From assembly GCF_030012175.1 (NCBI RefSeq), contig NZ_JASCXW010000018.1:1-38334 (forward strand): a DNA stretch of 38,334 nucleotides, given 5' to 3'. The first letter of the stretch is position 1, and each line of letters begins with the position of its first letter. Below the pieces are notes generated by a model. It was given only the letters and a program-made list of their open reading frames with translations, did no database searches and was not told the DNA's origin. Positions 33,047 through 38,334 of this stretch are shown in pieces. The position numbers were made by a program, and so were the translations under genes. The stretch is from Peloplasma aerotolerans. GTDB lineage: Bacteria > Bacillota_I > Bacilli_A > Acholeplasmatales > Acholeplasmataceae.

Positions 33047-33962
33047 ATGCAATAATGATTGTTCCACTTTTTTGTTCTAAAGCTTCTTTGGCTTGATCTA
33101 GTGATGCAATAATTGAAGGTCTTCCTGTTGCTTTAGTAAAAGCCATACACGCCTCAATCTTAGGCAACATAGAACCTTTTTTGAAATGACCTTTCTTTAA
33201 GTAATCTTCAAGTTCAGCTATGGAAACTTTTTTTAATGCTTTTTGATGAGGTGTGTTGAAATCAAGATACACATACTCAACTGCGGTTAAAATAATCAGT
33301 TCATCTGCTTCTGTTATTTCAGCCATTTTCGCACTTGCATGATCTTTATCAATAACAGCATCAACACCTATTAATTCATTATCTTGACTGATTACTGGGA
33401 TACCCCCACCACCTGCAGCAATCACGATATGTTTATCCTTAAGTAAAGCCTTAATACTTTCTTTTTCAATAATGTCTAATGGTTTCGGGCTTGCTACAAC
33501 GCGTCTATATCCTCTACCAGAGTCTTCAACCATTGTATATCCTTGTTCCTTAGATAATTGATCTGCCTCTACTTTACTATAAAAGCTTCCAATAGGTTTA
33601 CTTGGATCTTTGAATGCTTGATCGTTGGCATCAACTAAGACTTGAGAAACAATGGTTGTAATCGGACGTTCATGGTTTTCAAGCTTCATTTTATTATATA
33701 TTGCATTTTGAATATGATAACCTATATAACCTTGGCTCATAGCTCCACATTCTGCAAAAGGCATTAAAGGTGTTGATTTAGACTCATTAAATGCTAAATT
33801 AATCATCCCAACTTGAGGACCATTTCCGTGAACGATAATAATATCATGATCATCTTCAATTAATGGAAAAATAGCTTTAGCTACATCTTTTAGTAATTGT
33901 TTTTGCTCGTTTGCATTATTCCCTAATGCATTCCCACCAAGTGATATAACATACCTAGACAT
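33045..33962 (-). CDS. arcC: Carbamate kinase
   Basis: It transfers phosphate from carbamoyl phosphate to ADP, the ATP-yielding last step of the arginine deiminase pathway. The amino-acid-kinase fold is shown by ISLGGNALG at the N-terminus, HGNGPQVG near residue 45, [13 protein letters not shown] near 150 and AAGGGGIPV near 192. I choose the ATG at 33962 (305 residues), which overlaps the end of arcB by eight bases; a GTG three codons upstream is less likely. It is the last gene of the operon before the terminator. Confidence 0.95.
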   Translation of the reverse strand: MSRYVISLGGNALGNNANEQKQLLKDVAKAIFPLIEDDHDIIIVHGNGPQVGMINLAFNESKSTPLMPFAECGAMSQGYIGYHIQNAIYNKMKLENHERPITTIVSQVLVDANDQAFKDPSKPIGSFYSKVEADQLSKEQGYTMVEDSGRGYRRVVASPKPLDIIEKESIKALLKDKHIVIAAGGGGIPVISQDNELIGVDAVIDKDHASAKMAEITEADELIILTAVEYVYLDFNTPHQKALKKVSIAELEDYLKKGHFKKGSMLPKIEACMAFTKATGRPSIIASLDQAKEALEQKSGTIIIA

Positions 33963-34974
33963 AAAGATCACTCAGTGTCGCAAGCATAACTGCCTTAATG
34001 GTGTGCAAACGATTTTCTGCTTCTTCAAACACGACACTTTGTGGTGACTCCAAAACTGCATCAGTAACTTCTAATTCTCCACGTTTTACGGCTTCAAACA
34101 TTTGTCCAAAATCATGTGCAATTTGGGCACCCATTTCAGTATCTATGCCATGAAAAGCAGGTAGACAATGCATGAAAATCGCTTCAGCCTTAGCATTGCT
34201 CATCACTTTTGAGTTTACCTGATATGGATGTAAATCTTGAATTCTTGCGTACCATACATCCTTAGGTTCACCCATAGAAACCCAAACATCAGTATATATA
34301 ACATCTGCGTCTTTAGAACCTTTCATTGCATCTTCAGTGAATTGCAATGTTGCACCAGTTTCTTTTGCTATGGTTTGACATATATCGATTAACTCTTGAT
34401 TTGGCCATAATGCTTTTGGTGCAACAGCTGTAAAATGCATGCCCATTTTCGCACAACCAATCATTAATGAATTCCCCATATTGTTTCTTGCATCTCCAAA
34501 ATATGAAAACTTAATATCTTTAAGTGCTCCAAATTTTTCTTGAATTGTTAAGAAATCAGCAAGAATCTGTGTTGGGTGATATTGGTCAGTCAATCCATTC
34601 CAAACTGGAACTCCTGAATACTCAGCAAGCGTTTCTACATCATTTTGCAAATACCCTCTAAATTCAATACCATCATACATATGTCCTAAAACACGTGCAG
34701 TATCCTTGACGGATTCTTTTTTTCCCATTTGAGAACCGGTGGGTCCAATATAAGTGACACCCATACCTAAATCAAATCCAGCAACTTCAAAAGCACATCT
34801 TGTTCTTGTTGAATCTTTTTGAAACAACAAAACAATGTTTTTATCAGTTAAATGCTTATGACTGATGCCTTCTTTCTTTTCATGTTTTAGCCTTTGTGCT
34901 AAATCAATAAGATTTTGGATTTCTTCGGTTGTAAAATCCAATAATGTTAATAAATGTCTTCCCTTTAAGTTCAT
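33955..34974 (-). CDS. arcB: Ornithine carbamoyltransferase (catabolic)
   Basis: In this operon it would phosphorolyse citrulline to ornithine and carbamoyl phosphate. The carbamoyl phosphate loop is STRTRC (about residues 55-60), HPTQILAD lies near 133 and the HCLPAFH motif near 272. The start is set at the ATG 34974, seven bases from GGAG, giving 339 residues. The ATG three bases upstream is also possible, and the longer reading frame upstream overlaps arcA and lacks a ribosome site. The catabolic role rests on its place between arcA and arcC; the protein alone could equally be ArgF. Confidence 0.95.
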   Translation of the reverse strand: MNLKGRHLLTLLDFTTEEIQNLIDLAQRLKHEKKEGISHKHLTDKNIVLLFQKDSTRTRCAFEVAGFDLGMGVTYIGPTGSQMGKKESVKDTARVLGHMYDGIEFRGYLQNDVETLAEYSGVPVWNGLTDQYHPTQILADFLTIQEKFGALKDIKFSYFGDARNNMGNSLMIGCAKMGMHFTAVAPKALWPNQELIDICQTIAKETGATLQFTEDAMKGSKDADVIYTDVWVSMGEPKDVWYARIQDLHPYQVNSKVMSNAKAEAIFMHCLPAFHGIDTEMGAQIAHDFGQMFEAVKRGELEVTDAVLESPQSVVFEEAENRLHTIKAVMLATLSDLYV

Positions 34975-34985
34975 CATATTTCTCC

Positions 34986-36200
34986 CTATTCTATGTCTTC
35001 TCTTTCTAATGGCATACTCATACACCTTGGACCACCTCGTCCACGAGATAATTCACTTGACTCAATTTCTAATACTTCAATACCTGCATCTACCAACATT
35101 TGATTGGTCACATGATTACGATCATAAACAATGACCTTACCTGGTGCGATTGCTAATGTGTTTGCTCCGTCATTCCATTGTTCTCTAACACTCGTAATCA
35201 CATCTTTACCACCGCATCTAATCAGCTTAATCGGACGTTTAAGGTGCTTCTCTAAAACATCTTCTAATGATCCGACAACCTTAACCACATCAAATCTTGT
35301 ATCATTTTTAGTGATTTCAAAGACAGTAAGCTTGTTTTCAATGCCTGGATGGATGGTAAACATGCCGTAATCGATCTGTGTAAATACAGTATCTAAATGC
35401 ATAAATGCTCTACTTTTTGGAATATTAAAAGCTAGCACTGTTTCAAAATCTGTATTTTCTTTAAAAAGTTGTTCTGCAAAAAATTCAATGGCTCTTGGAT
35501 CTGTTCTATTTGATATCCCAATAGCAATAATATTTTTATTTAATACAAGAATATCTCCACCTTCTAATGGATATCTATTTAACCTATGATAATACTTAAT
35601 AGGTGGATTTTTATGAAAACGTGGGTGATATGTCAATATATACTCTGCAAATATGGTTTCTCTTTGTCTTGCATGAGTAAACATTTTTCCAATCGCTACA
35701 CCATGTCCTACACTTGAAAATGGATCTCTTTGGAACAAGATGTTAGGAATTGGATCTGTAAAGAATGGATATTCGTCTTCTAACATATCCATAATAGATT
35801 TATGCTTTCCAACAGTAATCTCATGTGTTCTTATACCTTCAATCATTTTGTGAATCATATCTGTTATAGATAGATTGACCAAATACTTATAAAGTGCGTT
35901 TTTAATCGTTTGAGATTTAATCTTAGATTCTTCAATAAATGCATTAATAAAGTTAGAAACAACCTCTGGATGAGCTTCCAAAGCCTCAGTCAACATATCT
36001 GTTAGATATAAGACTTCAACACCATGCGCTCTTAACGTGTTTGCAAATATATCATGTTCTTCTTGTGCAACTTTCAAGTATGGAATATCATCAAATAACA
36101 GTTTTTCTAAGACATCAGGTGTTAAATTTTCAAGTTCTTTACCTGGCCTGTGTAATAATACAGATTTGAGTTTACCGATTTCAGAGTGTACTTTAATCAT
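34986..36200 (-). CDS. arcA: Arginine deiminase
   Basis: It hydrolyses arginine to citrulline and ammonia. Family motifs include [14 protein letters not shown] near residue 157, [10 protein letters not shown] near 213, FMHLDTVFT near 265 and the catalytic cysteine in [12 protein letters not shown] near residue 393. The 404-residue length is typical. An AAAGGAGAT ribosome site precedes the ATG, which overlaps the end of the alanine racemase gene by eight bases. arcB follows after 11 bases. No ArcD antiporter is in the window; it may lie beyond the right edge or elsewhere. Confidence 0.96.
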   Translation of the reverse strand: MIKVHSEIGKLKSVLLHRPGKELENLTPDVLEKLLFDDIPYLKVAQEEHDIFANTLRAHGVEVLYLTDMLTEALEAHPEVVSNFINAFIEESKIKSQTIKNALYKYLVNLSITDMIHKMIEGIRTHEITVGKHKSIMDMLEDEYPFFTDPIPNILFQRDPFSSVGHGVAIGKMFTHARQRETIFAEYILTYHPRFHKNPPIKYYHRLNRYPLEGGDILVLNKNIIAIGISNRTDPRAIEFFAEQLFKENTDFETVLAFNIPKSRAFMHLDTVFTQIDYGMFTIHPGIENKLTVFEITKNDTRFDVVKVVGSLEDVLEKHLKRPIKLIRCGGKDVITSVREQWNDGANTLAIAPGKVIVYDRNHVTNQMLVDAGIEVLEIESSELSRGRGGPRCMSMPLEREDIE

Positions 36201-37287
36201 TTTTTTTATCTCCTTTAATCATGATTCGTGGGACACGATATGATACTTGTGTTACCACTTCATAATTGATTGTATTTAAACGTTTGGCGATATCATCGAT
36301 TGAAACTAAATCACCAAACAGTATAGCCGTGTCGTTAACATGAACGGACTCATCTATTTTAACAAAGCACGCATCCATGCAAATGATACCAACAATTTTA
36401 TATTTCTTGTCATGGAATTGCACGTGACCAGTTTTATTTTTTCTAATCCATCCATCAGCATATCCAATAGGTAGAATCGCGATTCTTTCTTTCTCTGTAG
36501 CACAATAAGTTGCACCATAGCCTACACAATCACCTGGATTCAATTCTTTGACTTGGACAACTCTAGACTTCAAAGACATAACAGGTTTCAAGTTAGGTTT
36601 TTTCTCATCTAAAGATAAACCATAAAGTGATATGCCTAAGCGAACATGTGTTGTGAACTCTATTTTTGATTCATATTTAAAGGTTGATGATGAGTTTGAT
36701 ACATGTACCATGGGTGGAACCTTCTTAAGACTTGATAGTATCAAGCGCATTTGTTCCAATTGTTTTTGATAAAACATTTCATCATGATCAGCAGTAGCAA
36801 AATGCGTAAATATACCTTTTAAGTTAATATGTTTTTGCTTTTGAAGGTTTGAAACGACTTTTGAAATATTCTCAACACCTCTAAAACCGTATCTTGACAT
36901 TCCAGTATCCACCTTCAGGTGGCAAGTTATATGATGTCCAAGCTTTAAGACAGAATCATAGATATGTTCATCATAAACTGAAAGTTCAATGCGATTTAAT
37001 GAGCAAATCAAAATATCGCTTTCCATCACTGGACCAAGCATTAAAATATCTATATCATCAAAATGCGCTCTTATTTCCAATGCTTCTTCTAATAGTGAAA
37101 CAGCGCATAAACGAACACCTTGATCATATAAATGCTTCATGACCTCGATTGCTCCATGTCCATAAGCATTTGCTTTTATGACCGGAATAACTTTTTTAGT
37201 TAAATTTTGTTTTTGAGCTTCTTCAAAATTATGCCATAAATGATCTAGATTGACTTCTGCCCAAGTTGGTCGATAAATATTACTCAT
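36193..37287 (-). CDS. alr: Alanine racemase
   Basis: This PLP enzyme interconverts L- and D-alanine. The PLP lysine is in VIKANAYGHG near residue 39, with the HLKVDTGMSRYGF block near 127, RLGISLYG near 215 and the catalytic tyrosine loop GYGATY near 257. The start is set at 37287, seven bases after GGAG (364 residues). It lies between an ornithine racemase and arginine deiminase with eight-base overlaps on both sides. D-Ala usually feeds peptidoglycan, but placement in an arginine operon suggests a broader amino acid racemase role is possible. Confidence 0.9.
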   Translation of the reverse strand: MSNIYRPTWAEVNLDHLWHNFEEAQKQNLTKKVIPVIKANAYGHGAIEVMKHLYDQGVRLCAVSLLEEALEIRAHFDDIDILMLGPVMESDILICSLNRIELSVYDEHIYDSVLKLGHHITCHLKVDTGMSRYGFRGVENISKVVSNLQKQKHINLKGIFTHFATADHDEMFYQKQLEQMRLILSSLKKVPPMVHVSNSSSTFKYESKIEFTTHVRLGISLYGLSLDEKKPNLKPVMSLKSRVVQVKELNPGDCVGYGATYCATEKERIAILPIGYADGWIRKNKTGHVQFHDKKYKIVGIICMDACFVKIDESVHVNDTAILFGDLVSIDDIAKRLNTINYEVVTQVSYRVPRIMIKGDKKND

Positions 37288-38329
37288 AACTTTTCTCCAC
37301 ATATGGTGATGTCATTAACGATAGAATGCCACCATAAGTCATTTTAAATGTAATGGTATCTCCTAGTTGATAATCCAATTTAGATATTTGTACAATTAAA
37401 TGATCACTACTACATCCTAAAATAGCAACACCTTTTGGTGGTATTAAATCATGTGCATCAACATCTTGTTTGCCAATTGATAAAATTGCTCGTGTTGTTA
37501 CACCTCGATCTTCAAACTTAACAGGCTTTCCAAATGCATCCATACCCAAAACACCTTCAGGCATTGATGGTTTATCTTTAATCTCAATAATTTCAGCTTC
37601 TAATGTAAAGATATCATCAAACATGTAATACAGAGATTTACCATAAGCAGTTTCTCTACCTAAAACGAGTGCTTCACCAATTCTTAAGTTATTAATAAAC
37701 TTAGGGAGTTTTTGATTTAACGCTAAGAATAAGGAAGATGAGTTCCCACCACTTATTAAATTCAACTTAATGTTTAAGCGGCTTTCAATACTATTTTTTA
37801 TACTGTATAGTTTATCATAAGTTTGCTCTTCTGGGATAACCCCGCCATAACATGTTAAGTTTGTACCTATACCTTCAAGTCTAACATGTTTGAGTTGATA
37901 TATCTCTTCAACAACACTCATATAATCTTCTTTATAATAAATACCTTCTCGTAAATCTCCAATATCAAACATTAAAACAATTCCATGAACACAATCCATT
38001 TTTTCTGCAGATTGATTTAATTTTCGAATTGTACCAATCTCGGAGTTTAAAGATATGTTTGCATGCATAACAACATCATCTGTTTCAGATAACTTAGGTA
38101 TTCTTAATAGAACTCTTGGTTTGGTTGTCTTCATGTTTTGCAAATTTTGAATTCTTGAATCTGCAATATAATCAACATCGGATGCATTTAATACATTAAC
38201 GATATTTTGATCACCATGATAAACTTTTGAAACCGCCATAACAGTAATGTTACGTTCATGCAGCTCTTGAGTTAAGTGATTTACATTGTGTGCGTATTTC
38301 TTGAGATCCACATGAATCTTAGGCAACAT
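37280..38329 (-). CDS. orr: Ornithine racemase-like, alanine racemase superfamily (349 aa)
   Basis: This is a PLP-dependent racemase of the Clostridium ornithine racemase type (Orr) rather than a normal Alr. Visible landmarks are PKIHVDLKKYAHNV at the start, AVSKVYHGD (PLP lysine) near residue 34, DSRIQNLQ near 57, SLNSEIGTI near 92, GIGTNLTCYGG near 153, ISGGNSSSL near 193, NLRIGEALVLGRET near 215 and LGMDAFGKP near 262. Orr makes D-ornithine from L-ornithine, the product of arcB in the same operon. The ATG is five bases from the window edge, so its ribosome site and any upstream gene are not visible. The N-terminus matches relatives, so the gene is probably complete. It overlaps alr by eight bases. 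Confidence 0.82.
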   Translation of the reverse strand: MLPKIHVDLKKYAHNVNHLTQELHERNITVMAVSKVYHGDQNIVNVLNASDVDYIADSRIQNLQNMKTTKPRVLLRIPKLSETDDVVMHANISLNSEIGTIRKLNQSAEKMDCVHGIVLMFDIGDLREGIYYKEDYMSVVEEIYQLKHVRLEGIGTNLTCYGGVIPEEQTYDKLYSIKNSIESRLNIKLNLISGGNSSSLFLALNQKLPKFINNLRIGEALVLGRETAYGKSLYYMFDDIFTLEAEIIEIKDKPSMPEGVLGMDAFGKPVKFEDRGVTTRAILSIGKQDVDAHDLIPPKGVAILGCSSDHLIVQISKLDYQLGDTITFKMTYGGILSLMTSPYVEKSYE

Positions 38330-38334
38330 CTTTT

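Noticed and set aside
60-38329. Use of genetic code 4 (TGA as Trp)
   Set aside because: TGA ends feoA, feoB, the E2 gene and the PL2 gene at tight overlaps or just before the next start, and the Trp codons I checked are TGG.
1-38334. Insertion sequences, prophage or integrase genes
   Set aside because: No transposase, integrase, terminal inverted repeats or target duplications are visible; all genes fit metabolic or surface roles.

Overview
The window looks like chromosomal DNA from a low-GC, single-membrane (monoderm) bacterium. I place it near the Acholeplasmatales/Izemoplasmatales/Haloplasmatales side of the Firmicutes-Mollicutes. The reasons are strong AT bias, AGGAGG-type ribosome sites, many lipobox lipoproteins, no outer-membrane genes, InlB-type and GLUG-like surface repeats, and a heliorhodopsin (a family reported only from monoderms). 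TGA is a stop codon here, as the ATGA overlaps in the feo operon show, so the Mycoplasma code 4 is excluded. Genus-level placement is inference.

Layout. (1) 1-3445: two unknown membrane proteins, a lipoprotein, a tRNA-Thr(CGU) set between protein genes, and a diacylglycerol-kinase-family lipid kinase. (2) 3460-16956: one long minus-strand pectin-use operon. It is read from a consensus promoter at about 16.93 kb that carries a perfect cre (CcpA) site over its -35 box and a palindromic operator candidate after the start point. It encodes a PL1 pectate-lyase lipoprotein, a CUT1 sugar importer without its ATPase, a jelly-roll lipoprotein, an exported PL2-type pectate lyase, a small Ig-like lipoprotein and a 1884-residue modular surface lipoprotein. 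(3) 17044-21925: pyruvate dehydrogenase operon pdhABCD. (4) 22058-24442: arginine decarboxylase and agmatinase (putrescine synthesis). (5) 24570-25791: an MscS-type channel. (6) 25774-28250: feoA-feoB plus a 54-residue Cys-rich Feo membrane protein. (7) 28291-29451: a membrane diguanylate cyclase. (8) 29625-33046: a light-related locus, with a class II CPD photolyase divergent from a heliorhodopsin that is followed by a tocopherol-cyclase-like gene. (9) 33045-38329: ornithine racemase, alanine racemase, arginine deiminase, ornithine carbamoyltransferase and carbamate kinase in one overlapping operon.

How they work together. The pectin operon would cut homogalacturonan at the cell surface and import the oligosaccharides. 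The PDH complex turns the resulting pyruvate into acetyl-CoA. Arginine has two fates: ATP through the deiminase pathway, or putrescine through decarboxylation. The most unusual part is the heliorhodopsin/photolyase/tocopherol-cyclase-like cluster. Heliorhodopsin function is unsettled, the photolyase appears to lack one of the usual electron-relay tryptophans, and the third gene belongs to a family known for acting on prenyl lipids.
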